Shown: positions 1-11,588 of the stretch, in pieces
Layout: each line of letters begins with the position of its first letter
Numbering within the stretch: position 1 is the stretch's first letter
DNA from: Echinometra lucunter
Taxonomy: Eukaryota > Echinodermata > Echinoidea > Camarodonta > Echinometridae
DNA: 64,000 nt
Reading direction: 5' to 3'
Assembly: GCA_029962745.1 (NCBI GenBank)
Contig: CM057166.1
Location: 1,253,714-1,317,713, forward strand
Notes under the pieces: model-generated
Told to the model about the DNA's origin: nothing
The model's database searches: none
What the model saw: the letters and a program-made list of their open reading frames with translations, nothing else
Position numbers and translations under genes: made by a program

Positions 1-405
1 ATAAGGTCTTACTCATTTTTTTTTTATTTATGTTTTTATTGAAAACCATGAATAGAAACATACACGGAAATAACCAACAAATAATGTCTTACTCATACCT
101 GCAAGATTGTAAAGAAAAAAGAAAGCATTATTATTATTCAGAACCATGACTTCAATATAGAGCTTTTGTTTGAGACTGAACTAACACAAGCTGTTTTGGG
201 GGTTTTTTTCTTTTCAGTTGGCCACATTCAAAAAGTTTCAGATAAATTATTAATTGATGAAAAGCGTCTGATTAGCTTGCAACATTGTTTGAAAATATCG
301 TGCAATTTAGTGCAGTTTCTTAAATGTTTGTAGTGAAACTTATGTCATCAATCTTCACGTTATTATAATAATCAATATCGCATTCTCTTTGTCTTCCTTA
401 CACAG
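1..405 (+). other. 3' part of the last intron of an unidentified plus-strand gene
   Basis: A+T-rich non-coding DNA that ends in a pyrimidine-rich stretch and CACAG at 401-405, a good 3' splice site for the short exon that follows. The rest of the gene lies left of the window. No repeat was recognised in this stretch. Confidence 0.5.
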
Positions 406-459
406 GAATTTGAGATCATGGCACGGCGAGCTCTCGAGGAAGCCAGCTGGATGGTTTGA
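406..459 (+). CDS. Terminal coding exon of an unidentified plus-strand gene (partial)
   Basis: After the acceptor CACAG (401-405) the phase-0 frame reads EFEIMARRALEEASWMV and stops at TGA 457-459. The peptide is short, charged and helical, as C-termini often are, and its G+C content is higher than the surrounding DNA. A second frame is also open (ending ...EEGSSTF then TAA near 480), so the frame is a choice, not a proof. A canonical poly(A) signal lies about 150 bp downstream, supporting a gene end here. I do not recognise the protein. Its tail converges on the 3' end of the PDE9A gene, which is on the other strand. Confidence 0.45.
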   Translation, partial: EFEIMARRALEEASWMV

Positions 460-889
460 AGAGGGATCCTCGACTTTTTAAAGCAACTCAGTTTATCAAG
501 AACACAGCTCAAATAAGAACCAATAACTGATCAAACAGTAAAAATGTGACACACCATTGCCTACCGTCTTATTCCCTGGACGTTGCCTGCCATATTGTGT
601 CTAGGAATAAAGGAACAATGATGTGTTTCAAAAGACAGAAGGATCTGGGAAAGGATCACATTTGTCTTCTTTCATGGAGTCTTCCAGAAAGATTGCATTT
701 GTGAGACGCCCGTTACGAGAAGTGGCTGAAATACTGAAAGACACCCTTTGTGTACCACGTGAAAACGTTAAGATGTGATCTTTAAAACTTAATATGGACT
801 TCACGCCTTAACACTTCTCTTTGGGATCCTTTTTGGGTTAAAATAAGAAGTCACAGGACACATTTGAATGTATAAAAAATACATTGTAT
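460..889 (+). other. Probable 3'UTR and 3' flank of the plus-strand gene
   Basis: Non-coding DNA between the stop codon and the first retroelement tail. It holds AATAAA at 606-611 followed by a GT-rich patch (GATGTGTTT), a plausible cleavage and polyadenylation site. No other features were seen. Confidence 0.4.
606..611 (+). promoter_or_regulatory. Polyadenylation signal AATAAA
   Basis: Exact AATAAA about 147 bp after the TGA at 457-459, with a G/T-rich stretch shortly after it. It is the first such hexamer in the 3' flank. Confidence 0.45.
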
Positions 890-1034
890 TAGTTTGGTTC
901 TGCTTTGTCAGGTCCGGTAGTGCTGGCTAAAGCCAGGGTAATAATATCCAAAGTCCTTTGGAAGCGCATAGAGACATTAGATAATAACGTGATACGCGCT
1001 GTACAAGAACGGAATATTATTATTATTATTATTT
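890..1034 (+). mobile_element. 3' tail of a degenerate retroelement ending in (ATT)n
   Basis: The stretch reads ...GAAGCGCATAGAGACATTAG... ...ACGCGCTGTACAAGAAC and then ATT repeats at about 1014-1034. The 'agcgc...gcgctgtataa(ATT)n' signature is typical of 3' ends of CR1/L2-type LINEs and of SINEs that borrow those tails. Only the tail is recognisable. Confidence 0.45.
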
Positions 1035-2834
1035 TGTTCAGTGTTTTTTAATAGGCTTTGCACAAACTTAACTGGAGAGAGCAATGAAGGGCTAAATGAT
1101 AATACATGTATTAGCCTTGAGGCTCATGTACTTTCCAAACTGATGTTATTAAGAATAAAGGGCTTTCAAGTTTGCGGATGTCTAACTTTTATACCAACAC
1201 GCGACAAACATAGTGATGGAAAAACGGGTATTTGGCATGTGCTCATGTAACTTCTCAAAACCATCGATGCATAATATTGTTTTTCAAATTTCTTTGAAAA
1301 TTTAAGTTGAATTTCTTTCCTTTCTTAGAACTATAACTGGTGGGAAAATGGAATGAAACTTGATGATTATACAATGTAGAATTTTATAATATAAATGGTG
1401 ATTTGAAATTTTACAGGTTATCAGCAAATGAAAAATGATATTGATGCCTTTTGATTGGGGAAGGAATAAATAAATAAATGAATAAATGTATAGATATATT
1501 GTGAAAATGATATGAAACAGTTGTAGATTTTGTAAGGTATAACTCTGATCTCTAAAGAAATGAATATAAAATCTGGCTGGTCCAGACACTATGCAATGTT
1601 TCTGAATTGAAATTTATTAACCATATTTATAACATTTCTCACTGTTCTTTGGATCTTAGAATTCAAGTTTTTTTGTATTTTTTGTTAAATGTTTATGTTA
1701 AAAATGTTCATCATTCATTATGTCAGCTCCTACTCACATGTGCTGCATAACTATCCTCACATTTATTTTATTTTTTCTCGGGGGGGGGGGGGGGGGGGAG
1801 GTGGCACCAAAATTATCAGGCTAAGCATTGCAAGAGAATGAGGACATCGAGTGGGGGAAGGATATTCGATGTCGTAGGGGGCTCTCTTCATGTTCTTTCC
1901 ATCTCTTTTTCTGTTGTTTTTTTTTCCTCGCCTCTCAAAAATGGGCTACATGTACAAGAGCTTTACATATCTGATGCATTGGGGCATTCCTGATGATTAG
2001 AGCATCTAACAAATGAAAAATGGACATTTCAATCAGCGTGCTCTTCAACCTTCCACACCCCTATTTTGGGAAAAGTACAACCATCATTTTTTTGTGACTC
2101 ACAAAAAGTGTCGTGCATATAAGATGCAAAAATTTACCTCTATAATACTCTTTGAGTTACATTTTATATCTTTATCTGTTTAGCTTTTCTTAGGGAAGAA
2201 ATTATTTTCTCTTCTTTTTATATGATATATCATCACAAATTGTCTCATATATTACCTGCTTGTATAGTGTTATGAACTTAATGACTAGACATGGTCATAT
2301 CAACAGTTACGATGGAATTCAATGATCAAAGTCATTTAGAGATAATAAAAACATGAACAAATACCTGGAAGTCCGTCTTTTGTCTTCTGTGTGCTTGATG
2401 TTTTTTTTTATGTTGCTAGGTCATCTTCCTTGTGTCTGAAAGAACCATTGAGAGCTTGCAGCTCTGAGTGGTTTCATCTGAAGATGATGATGCTGCTGCT
2501 GTAGTGTACATATACATGTATGCATGCAGTTTGTCTTTTTCATTCATGCATTCAATATCTTCATACAATCATTGTCATCATCATTATCATTATCATCATC
2601 ACCTCTATCATATCATCTTCATTATCACTATCATCATCACCATCATTAACAGTATCAACACCTCAATCGTATTAGGCACCTTATCAAAAGTTACATCCTT
2701 CGGTTTTTATTGTCTTTTCCATGCCCGGGAATTCACTTTATCTTTCCCTATCCCCTGTTGTTTTGTCTGGTTTGGTCGGTGGACCAAAAGACACTGAGCA
2801 GGAAAGGTGCTAAAGACTGCAGTCAAATTGGGCT
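1035..2834. other. Intergenic A+T-rich DNA
   Basis: No gene was seen. Short ORFs here lack homology and splice context. It contains a G19 run near 1781-1799, and imperfect ATC/ATT triplet repeats at about 2565-2660 that give low-complexity H/I/T-rich frames. Confidence 0.4.
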
Positions 2835-3194
2835 CAGACTTATGATAAGAAGCCTCATCTTCACTATTACAATCATCACCAGACTTATGATAAGAAGCCT
2901 CATCTTCACTATTACAATCATCACCAGACTTATGATAAGAAGCCTCATCTTCACTATTACAATCATCACCAGACTTATGATAAGAAGCCTCATCTTCACT
3001 ATTACAATCATCACCAGACTTATGATAAGAAGCCTCATCTTCACTATTACAATCATCACCAGACTTATGATAAGAAGCCTCATCTTCACTATTACAATCA
3101 TCACCAGACTTATGGTAAGAAGCCTCATCTTCACTATTACAATCATCACCAGACTTATCATAAGAAGCCTCATCTTCACTATTACAATCATCAC
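2835..3194. repeat. 45-bp minisatellite, 8 tandem copies
   Basis: Eight units of exactly 45 bp in register, nearly identical. Unit 7 carries TTATGGTAAG and unit 8 TTATCATAAG in place of TTATGATAAG. Because the period is a multiple of three, all frames stay open. On the minus strand it reads as the acidic 15-residue unit GDDCNSEDEASYHKS repeated. The upstream part of that frame starts inside the neighbouring MITE, so it is more likely fortuitous than a gene. Confidence 0.9.
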
Positions 3195-3241
3195 CATTTA
3201 CATCTTTATTAGTATTATCATAAATATCTTTAACATTCTTA

Positions 3242-3417
3242 TGGGGTGTTGCAAGAAAGTTGCAATCAATTGCAAGTTGCAACTGATTGTCACTGGCCAA
3301 TCAAAATCATTGTTGCATGCATGTCTTCTTAAAAGGGCAGACCCTGAGCCAATTAGAATGGTCGTTTCAAAATTAGCAATTATTTGCAATTGATTGCAAC
3401 TTTCTTGCAACACCCCA
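3242..3417. mobile_element. PIF/Harbinger-type MITE with TTA target duplication
   Basis: A 176-bp element with terminal inverted repeats of about 35 bp (TGGGGTGTTGCAAGAAAGTT... and its complement ending ...GCAACACCCCA). It is flanked on both sides by TTA (3239-3241 and 3418-3420), matching the 3-bp TWA target sites of PIF/Harbinger transposons. It has no coding capacity. Confidence 0.75.
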
Positions 3418-3420
3418 TTA

Positions 3421-4838
3421 ATGTTACCATCACTATCACATCATCTTTATCATTATCAGCATCATATCATGATTAAATCTATTCTTGGATTGGATAATGG
3501 TTAAGATAATTCTTACCATAATTGAGGATTCAGACAACACACAAAAACGATTTTCATATGACTGCATTATCTTTTATTTTATTCATCATAGACTAGATAT
3601 GTCACTCAACAAGAGTTGGATCAGGTCAATAAATAAATTGTTTTATCACTACAATTTGACTTCTAGTAAGCCACCCCCAGCAGGGTAGGCATCTATATAG
3701 TACAGTCAGTCTTATATACATTTGTTACGGAATATAAAAATTGTACAACATGTCAAATTTTTATACAAAGTGAAGTTATTTCTTCTGCGGGAGAGTCCTG
3801 CTACAGTGATTAGTTCATTTCTACAATCAGTAATTTGTGTTTTGTTCTCTCAAATCAGTAGTGGTCTAATTTGTTTGTTGTAGCTATTTGTTTTGGAGTA
3901 TATCCCAATATCTCAACCTCTCCATGTTTCTGGCTACACCATTTAACAAAAATTCTTCAAATAAGGTCCCGGACTAGCTGCCGAGAATTTGTGCATTGTG
4001 GTCGCTGAGCAAGAAAAATACTGTTGATGTTTTCTTCTTTAAAGAAAAAGGAGTAAAATAATTTTTAATAAAATGCAATAGACACATAAACAACCTATCA
4101 AAAGATATACTACAAAAGAATAAGACTCCACTAAAAAGCAATCATAACTTCACAACAAATATAAATCAAAATAACATGCACATTAAACTATAACGATGGG
4201 TCAATTATGTTTATCTTTATAAAATTCAAATTTTTTATAGTTTTGTCAAGCAATAATAAATATTTTGCAGCTCTATCTTTATCAAATCAAACAACTTTTA
4301 TTGTCATCAATAGACATTACATACAATTTAATTCTCTACTATACAATTTTGTACTCCACACAGCGGCATATGATTGTACTTTCATAAAAAGGCATTAAAT
4401 AAAATCTATTTTTTGCAGCTATACTATGTGATACAACACACAGAGGTAAATATGAAATGAGTTCAAATATCCATCACCCGCTCGGTCAAAACTTGTTAAA
4501 AAGGATTAAATGATCTCTAAGGAAACAGCTCAGCTATCAGAAAATTATTTTTTAAAATCCATGCTAAAATTCTTTCTGGAATTCTTTCAGAATGCTTTGT
4601 GACAGGTATATGTAAATGCTACATTGATACCACACAATGCAGTTAACATTATGAGTGACAAAAGCATTTATCAACTCATTTCCCTCAGCAGTAAGCTCAT
4701 GCCTACATGATAAATAAAAGAAAATGAGAAATAGAAATTCTGCTCTGATGTGAAAATGCTACCCATTTGAAAATCAATGTACTTGCCTTCACCTTATTTT
4801 TTGGCATGCTCTTCATTCCAAAAAGGTAGGATGGCACA
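3421..4838. other. Intergenic A+T-rich DNA
   Basis: No gene, RNA or clear repeat was recognised here. Confidence 0.35.
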
Positions 4839-5107
4839 CACTATGAACATGGCGGACAAAGAAAGCGGACAAAATAAACAACCTCTCATTCTACCCTTCA
4901 CAATGGTTCTGGTAGTCAAAAGAACATCCCTTCACAGCTATTTTGTTTAATCATGTAGTTCCAGGTGAATATGCATGTGACACCTGTTCCACATATTTTA
5001 GACAATAGCAGTGAAGGGATGTTCTTTTGACTACCAGAACCATTGTGAAGGGTAGAATGAGGGGTTGTTTATTTTGTCCGCTTTCTTTGTCCATCATGTT
5101 CATAGTG
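4839..5107. mobile_element. Fold-back (long terminal inverted repeat) element
   Basis: About 105-bp arms starting CACTATGAACATG... match their inverted copy ending at 5107 with only a few mismatches, separated by a roughly 60-bp spacer. The trinucleotide ACA flanks both ends (4836-4838, 5108-5110), which may be the target duplication. The element is non-coding and its superfamily is undetermined. Confidence 0.75.
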
Positions 5108-6164
5108 ACAGACCGTTGGAAAAAAAAAGAAAAAGAAAAAAGAATATCCCATAGAATGCATACTATGAGCAGTGCACCAGTTCACACGGAGCATGCATGA
5201 TTTTCACTTCAAGCAATAGCCCTTGATCGCACTGTAGGTACATCAGATTTAGTGAGAAAACAGGGCCGATTCACATTGAACATTATTATCAGCAATAGTA
5301 AGGTTAGCAATGGGAACAGACTAATGCATGACACCTTGATGAAATAAATTACTCAAAAGATCTCCATAATGACCAGGGGATAACTTTATCAAAACATTTT
5401 TTTTTTATAATTTGACATGCATAATTCCCAATGGGGTTCATTCCCTGAATAACCTCCAGTCTAGCATTCAAAAGAATAATGCCTCGATTTCTATTTACAC
5501 ATCTAATGGAGCGCCCTGCACCCCTTTACTATATGAAACCATAGCAACCATAGCTCATAAACAATATCAAGATTATATAAAAGCACACATCAAATGAGAT
5601 ACACACATTTTTCCCTTTGCTAATTATGCATGACAGAATCATTTTAAAATGAGAAATATGCAAGTACTTGTAACATATGGTACTGCCTTCTAAAAGATTA
5701 ATTGATGTTTACACTCATAAAGATTTTTATCTTTGCATTAGTTTATAGCTTCAAAATATACATATAATTTGAGTATTATTTTCTATCACTCTTTCACCCT
5801 CATCTTACAAATATAACAGTTCTCTTTTTCGACAAAACTACTTCTTGCAGCTCTAGTCCACTGACTTTCTTTCCCAAAGTTGTTGAAAATTTGGGTTTGA
5901 CCATCATGTATCTTTTCTCTGCTTGACATGGTTTTACTACCCATGCTCCTGTGACAAATGCTTGGCAGTCTAGTTTACTTCTCTAGTAAATTTCCAACTT
6001 CACCCCTGGAAAAACACACTACAGCTATCCTTAACATTCGGGAGCACGAGTTGGTCTACCTGTTACATGCTCAGACAGCTCTTTGTCTTCACCATACAAA
6101 CTGAATCTGACTGGACCCCAAATGGAACCCAAGTCACTTGGCTCAGATGGTGACGTTAAAAGTT
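5108..6164. other. Intergenic DNA
   Basis: A+T-rich DNA with a purine-rich spot at 5118-5145. No coding or RNA signal was recognised. Confidence 0.35.
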
Positions 6165-6386
6165 GGTTTCAGACATGGTTATTGGTTTGATTTATCTGAC
6201 TGTGAAGAAAGCATGCAAGCTTGTAGGTAAGGAACGGGAGGACTGACAGTTTTAAGTCCTCTCCAAGGGACCTGGTAATTAGGATTAATGCCTTACCAAA
6301 GGGCACTAGCGCATCGACATGGTTTCGAACGTGGGTCACCAGATTACGAGACCAGTGCTCTACCAACTGAACTATCATGCCTCCGC
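6165..6386 (-). mobile_element. tRNA-derived SINE, tRNA-Thr(CGT)-like head, minus strand
   Basis: Read on the minus strand from about 6386 there is an A box (TAGTTCAGTTGGTAGAGC), an anticodon loop CTCGTAA (anticodon CGT) between pairing CTGGT and TCTGG arms, and a B box GTTCGAAAC. The tRNA-unrelated body that follows includes CCCTTTGGTAAGGCATTAAT, as seen in many marine SINEs. Acceptor pairing is poor, so a functional tRNA is unlikely. Confidence 0.65.
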
Positions 6387-7192
6387 GTATATCTGATTTA
6401 CTGGATTTACAGACGTCTGTAAAAACCCATTTACATACATACTCCCCCTGGGCCTAACCCAAACCAATAGCAAACCTAATCCCTAACCCTTCATCTTTGA
6501 TGAAATCAAGCCCAGAGTGAATATTGGAGCATGATACATCAAGTTACCCTAAAAGCTTGTTAACATATGAAGTGGCTGCAAATACCAGGAGGCAAAAAGC
6601 AACTTTTTTGCCTCCTGATGACAAAAAGCTGTGGACCAATCAAAGTCTTATACAGTTAGCACAAAATATGATGTCAAGTGTTTGTCTGTGCAACTTTTGT
6701 CAAGCCTCTCATTTATAAGAGCATAACTAATACTGGCGCATCTCATTACTCAGCTTGACATGTGAATGAGCCTAAAGCCTAAAATCCTCTCAATCAGAGG
6801 TGCTCACTAGCATACTTTATCTCACTCTTCTTTCATTATACATGTTCAAGAGGGTAATACAACAGCTCAGCTCATAATTCTTGTTTGTTCTTGTTTTTTT
6901 TTTATCTGTCTTCTGTTTCCTCATAATCATCTCCATTACCGCTCAATGCTGTCCTTCTCTAGATCTTCTTTCAATCTCTATCTCTTTATTACATTCTATC
7001 CAATAGGATGACCTCTTTTTTCACCTGTGGACTACTGCATTCTTTCATTCCAGTAGGCTTAATACAGGGACCACCCTTATTCTTATAGGCTGGGCTAATG
7101 TTCCTTCTCTACGTAGCTCCACCAACCATTATCAGTCAGTTCATCTCAAGAAATACACCCTGACCAGGTACCAACTTGCTACGCCAGGGTCG
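6387..7192. other. Intergenic DNA
   Basis: Nothing gene-like was seen. Part of 7100-7190 resembles further degraded SINE sequence of the type that follows. Confidence 0.3.
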
Positions 7193-7430
7193 TGAGTCTT
7201 TCCACATAAAATGCCTGGTCCACAGACCTACACAGTGGGCAGAGATTTGAACCGTCAACCTCTCAATTGTGTAGTCAGGTGAATGAAACCACTCACTACA
7301 CATGGGTCAAGAGTCTTTCCACAAAATATGCCTCCTTCCATAGACCTACACAATGGGCAGAGATTTGAACTCTCAACCTCTCGATTGTGTCGTCAGATGG
7401 ATGAAACCACTATACCACGTAGCTCCCTAC
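7193..7430 (-). mobile_element. Two tandem tRNA-like SINE head units
   Basis: Two roughly 117-bp units (about 7193-7310 and 7311-7430) share GAGTCTTTCCACA...ATGCC. On the minus strand each has a B-box-like GTTCAAATCTC. The distal one also has a D-arm-like GTGGTATAGTGG. This is a tandem duplication of a tRNA-related SINE head, degraded and not a functional tRNA. Confidence 0.55.
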
Positions 7431-8690
7431 CAACATCATGTGAATTTTCCATTTTCAAATTACCTCATTAGACCATCATCTGTAATATACTAGCTGACAA
7501 CACAACTGCCTACATACATGTAATATTCACCACGTGAAACACAAAAACATAAACCAATTAATAGATACATGAAAGCAAAAGCAACAACCCATATTTAAAA
7601 AAAAAAATGATACTTCTGGCGACAAATCATAACAATCAAACAAATATAACTAAGCAGTGCTTTTAAGATCAAGAAAAGGTCATTTGAATGAAAATATAAG
7701 AAAATGATGAGCATTAAAAACAATTAAGAGGAAAAAACCTATAAAGGCTGAAATGAATAACTGACTGATTTAGGAAATGCTATGTAAGCAAAGTTGAAAT
7801 CATTAAAAAAAGAAAAAGAAAAAAAGAAACTAACCCAAGCCTTATTCCTATCTCATCTTCCATGCTTAACAAAAAAAAAGGGGAATTCCTATTTCAATTA
7901 AAATGCACTTACAAAGTACAGGATTGAAAAAGTCAAGACACAAAATTAAATTTATGTTTAATGTAAATTACATGTCTTAATACATACCTACAAAGAGAGT
8001 ACTTTTTACACATCAATGATATCTTTCTGCCAAACCTAAAGGCCCCACATTATTTTCTCTGTGTGTTTTCACCTCTTCTTCTACTGATATTGAAATCAGG
8101 GATACATTATGAAAAGAGTATAAACTGAAGTTGCAATTTTGTGGGAGGGCAACTACTTAATATCTGACTGGCTTTCAGAAATGGAAAATTGGCTACTTTA
8201 AAATTGATATTTAAATCACTTTTACTTAAAATTTTGGGTTTTAACAGACTTACAAAACTTTACTCTATCACTGTGAAATCACACATTTCATTTAATTTGT
8301 AAACTTTCAATCACTGAAACGACATTCATTAGTCATATTTTAAAAAAATCAATATTTTCAGAAAAGACCATGAACATTTCTTCATGAATACATAAAGTAT
8401 TACTCTTGTCTCATCTTGCCTAACACAGAAGATAATCCTATTTCCATTAAACTGCAGTTGCAAAATCAATAATTGCAACAATGCAGATAGACAAATCTGA
8501 TTGTCTAATTTACCTATTTAGGTAAAAGAATAATTGTCAAAGTAACATTTGGGTAATCTCAACATTAAAACTGAAGAGCAATTTTTCATTGCAATAAAAC
8601 CAATGCAATAATACACCACAGAGATACAAGCATTCATTCATTTAGTTGCAAAGAAAATGCCACATAAACAAAAAATCAAAGTGCAACAAT
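7431..8690. other. Intergenic A+T-rich DNA downstream of PDE9A
   Basis: No feature was recognised. It may include distal 3'UTR if the poly(A) site at 8714-8719 is not the one used. Confidence 0.3.
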
Positions 8691-9367
8691 AACAACAAAT
8701 GATAAGAAACAATTTTATTTCATTTGTAGATATTGGTCAATTGGTAAAATTACCCAACTCTCTCATAGAGCATAACTGGTATGCAACAAAGGACTCACAC
8801 CTATCCAAGAGAATTACGTCATTGATGGAAATAACCTTTTTTCCATACACCACATTCGAGGCTACAATACATGTTTATCACCCTAAACATGTTCTAAAGT
8901 AATAAAAAACTGAACCCAGTCAAACCAGTTGATGAGATTTGATTTTGACATAACACATTTTGTCCATGAAAATAGGATGTTAATAAACACATCTCATTTG
9001 AGCTTCTTCTATCATATCCAGCTAGATCAATGTCTCCTGCTTGCGGATTTGAAAAAAAAAGACTAAGAATCAAGAAAAAGATCATCATACACACCCTAAT
9101 GCAAAGACAACTGAAGCATTTCTGATACCCATAATGCACAAGAATGGCAAGATAATTCTTGAGCTCCTCTACAAACACCATAAAAAAAGACAAAAGACTT
9201 TTGCATTGCATTTTTGCATGTTTTTATGAGAGAGAGGCTTTGAAGTAATGACAGGAGAGAGAGAGAGAGAGATAGAGTGAAGTCCCTGTTTGTTCCGTTC
9301 ATCCAGCGAGTGCAGTGTTGCAGCAGTGAGTCTATTGGTCTTTACTCCCGCAGAGGAAACACCACCG
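8691..9367 (-). other. PDE9A: Probable 3'UTR of PDE9A
   Basis: Lies directly after the PDE9A stop (minus strand). The first AATAAA on that strand is at 8714-8719 (TTTATT on plus). It includes a (GA)n run at about 9257-9273. Its extent is inferred from the poly(A) hexamer only. Confidence 0.4.
8714..8719 (-). promoter_or_regulatory. PDE9A: Candidate polyadenylation signal of PDE9A
   Basis: First exact AATAAA on the minus strand after the TGA at 9370-9368, about 650 nt downstream. There is no other support. Confidence 0.35.
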
Positions 9368-9679
9368 TCATTTGGTCTTAGCCGTCGACTTGCTCGCTGA
9401 ACTCGAAGGTGAGGGCGCCTTTGCCACAAACTTTTTGTCCTTGACCGCGCTAGAATGCGGATTATTCGGAGCTCCCTTTCCGCTGCCTGGCCTCTTTCCG
9501 TTATGGCTTAATGAGCTTGATGATGATGTGGTGGAGTTGGTTTCAACGTTCTTTTTGATGTTACTACCGTTGGTGAGAGAATCTTTCCTTTCATTTGTTC
9601 TCTTCTTCTCTTCTTCCAAGGCTTGGGCCATCTCAGAGTAGTACTTCAGCGCTCTCCTCACAGGCTCGATTATGTGTTC
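9368..9679 (-). CDS. PDE9A: PDE9A last coding exon: end of catalytic domain and C-terminal tail
   Basis: Acceptor TTTGCTAG precedes EHIIEPVRRALKYYSEMAQA. The frame runs 103 codons to TGA at 9370-9368 and joins the previous exon (...LFPKLD) in phase 0. The first 30 or so residues form the last helix of the PDE catalytic domain and align with the human PDE9A stretch after LFPMVEE. The rest is a basic, Ser/Thr/Lys-rich disordered tail (EEEKKRTNERKDSL..., poly-Ser, ...SASKSTAKTK), longer than the roughly 35-residue human tail and not conserved in sequence. It may carry phosphorylation or localisation signals, but this is inference. Confidence 0.9.
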   Translation of the reverse strand, partial: EHIIEPVRRALKYYSEMAQALEEEKKRTNERKDSLTNGSNIKKNVETNSTTSSSSSLSHNGKRPGSGKGAPNNPHSSAVKDKKFVAKAPSPSSSASKSTAKTK

Positions 9680-10176
9680 CTAGCAAATGGGAAGAAAAGA
9701 TGGCAATAAAAGTTTAGGGCTAGATGAGTTATGGCAAAATCAGTGTCATAACATGATAGAGTGTATTCGCTGCTTCAATTCAATTTATTCAACTCTTCAT
9801 TAAAAACAATTCACAATTTACAAATAAATCACAATATGTAATGAAGGTTAAGACCCCTAAGAAGCAGAGATCTGATTGTAGATGTGGTCCTACAACAAAA
9901 CACGTCAAAATTATAAGACAAATTATTCTAGGTGACAGGTTTTATCAGAAGGTATCACCTGGTCAAAAAGAAAAAAAAACAGGAAAATTTAGGACTCTTT
10001 CTAATTCTAAGCCACAAGTTACACTAAAAAAGGAACACATGGAACATTATCTTATTTCTTCCCAATTTTGCATTACCACTTACCACCCTCTCCCCCTCCA
10101 TTTCTATTTTTTCAAAAATTTTGTAGCAAAGTTTTTGATATTTGATTATTTTGCTTCAAGTGAACGATGAACTTAC
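9680..10176 (-). other. PDE9A: PDE9A intron (497 bp)
   Basis: Minus-strand donor GTAAGT at 10176-10171 and acceptor TAG at 9682-9680, phase 0. It contains no recognisable repeat or gene. Confidence 0.8.
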
Positions 10177-10323
10177 ATCAAGCTTGGGGAAGAGTACCCC
10201 CAGTGCCTCGAAGAGGGGTAAGAGTACAAATCTGATGAATCCTGTCTGAGAGGTGTGTTTAGTGACCTTCTCCCGATCCATGAAGGGTGCGACAGGTAAT
10301 CCCTCTAGCTTCTCCATATCACT
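10177..10323 (-). CDS. PDE9A: PDE9A exon: glutamine-switch region of the catalytic domain
   Basis: 49 codons, [20 protein letters not shown]..., phase 0 at both ends (TTTCAG before, GTAAGT after). The segment [14 protein letters not shown] is nearly identical to human PDE9[11 protein letters not shown] holds the invariant purine-binding Gln (human Q453) and the stacking Phe (human F456). It ends FPKLD. This exon forms one wall of the cGMP pocket, and both pocket residues are intact. Confidence 0.96.
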
Positions 10324-11588
10324 CTGAAAACAACACACAAAAAATATTTGTACATCAAGATTAAACTCAACACAAAGCATATCTAAATGAAGCAAACTTG
10401 CTTCCGCCTTTGTTTAATAGTATTGATCCTCCTTTAAAATCAGTGACAGCAAATGTTTAGTGTAGGCAATTCCTCTAGGAAATTTTCTTTGAATTTAGTA
10501 TTGTGATGGGTTCGCTCCCGTCGCCTACTCAAGCTCTCTCACAGCTCTACAATCACACTTTTGCATGTGAACAGATCAGGAACACGTTACCACAAATACC
10601 TGCACCAGACACACACGACCTATTCACTCGCAAATACCAAACAAGAGTCAAATCTCTGACCTTCCAGTTGGCAAATGCCTTTATTGCTTGGGTGACTCTT
10701 AAAAAATAACCAGTTAAATAAATACACAGCGTTCACACGCACGAACACCTTAAAGGCCCCTGGAGCTACCTACACAACACGTCCTTTCTCTTTGGATCGC
10801 CAGCACCAACTGCCATGATAATGCGCGCGCGCACAATTTGTATCCAAATCCCCACCACATGCATGCACTAAGAATGTACATGTCTTGTACTGCACCAGTC
10901 ACCCCGTGAGTACCCACAAGTTTACAATGGCAACGAATCAATTTCGTGACAGTATTATAGATACTTGCAATGCAGTAATACCATCAAGCTTATCTCCTCA
11001 AGAAGAATACTAAACAAACTAGAAATATCACTCCCGCCCCAATGTGTGTGCCCAATTTCTTGAGCAATGCTCAAAAACTGAGGAAGTAGTTTGACTGACC
11101 GCCCGACTGTACGCTGATTCGTAAATAGCCCCTTCAAACTTTATTTGGCAGGGGTGTAAATAAAGAGGTAAAAATAATCAATATGCCTGATTTGGCACTT
11201 AACCGTAAAATTCCAGTAACTTCGACATGCAAGAAACATAGCTACAACCTTTGTCCAGATCTATGAGTCCTTGATTTCCTGCAATGCTGCATGGGAGCAA
11301 CAGGCAAGTTGGAGCAAGAAATAGGGAGGAACAAACAATGTAGCTTAACCCTAAAATTAGTCTACAGGTATCCCTAATCCTTACCCTAAATCTTAGATGA
11401 AACAAAGTCCAGGGGAGCGTTTCATGAAGAGTTTTGTCTGTGAAAATCACAGACAGATGTTACAAGCTACTGAAAATCCTCGCATCTGATTGGCCGACAG
11501 CAAATAAGTCGGTGAAAATCACCGACAAAACTCTTCATGAAATGCTCCCCTGGGCATACCTCATGTCAACTGACTGTGGTAAACTCAC
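10324..11588 (-). other. PDE9A: PDE9A intron (1,265 bp)
   Basis: Donor GTGAGT (11588-11583) and acceptor CAG (10326-10324). It contains a MITE at 11410-11552 close to the donor. The rest is unremarkable, with no other gene. Confidence 0.8.
11410..11552. mobile_element. Palindromic MITE (CAGGGGAGCGTTTCATGA family)
   Basis: 143 bp with about 28-bp terminal inverted repeats (CAGGGGAGCGTTTCATGAAG... and ...TTCATGAAATGCTCCCCTG), plus inner inverted GGTGAAAATCACC-type repeats. It shares the central ATCTGATTGGC segment with the 15011 and 39623 elements. Its edge lies about 36 bp inside the intron from a PDE9A 5' splice site. Confidence 0.8.

Noticed and set aside
2835..3194. Minisatellite as a CRISPR-like array
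   Set aside because: Units are contiguous 45-bp repeats with no unique spacers, in eukaryotic-type DNA.
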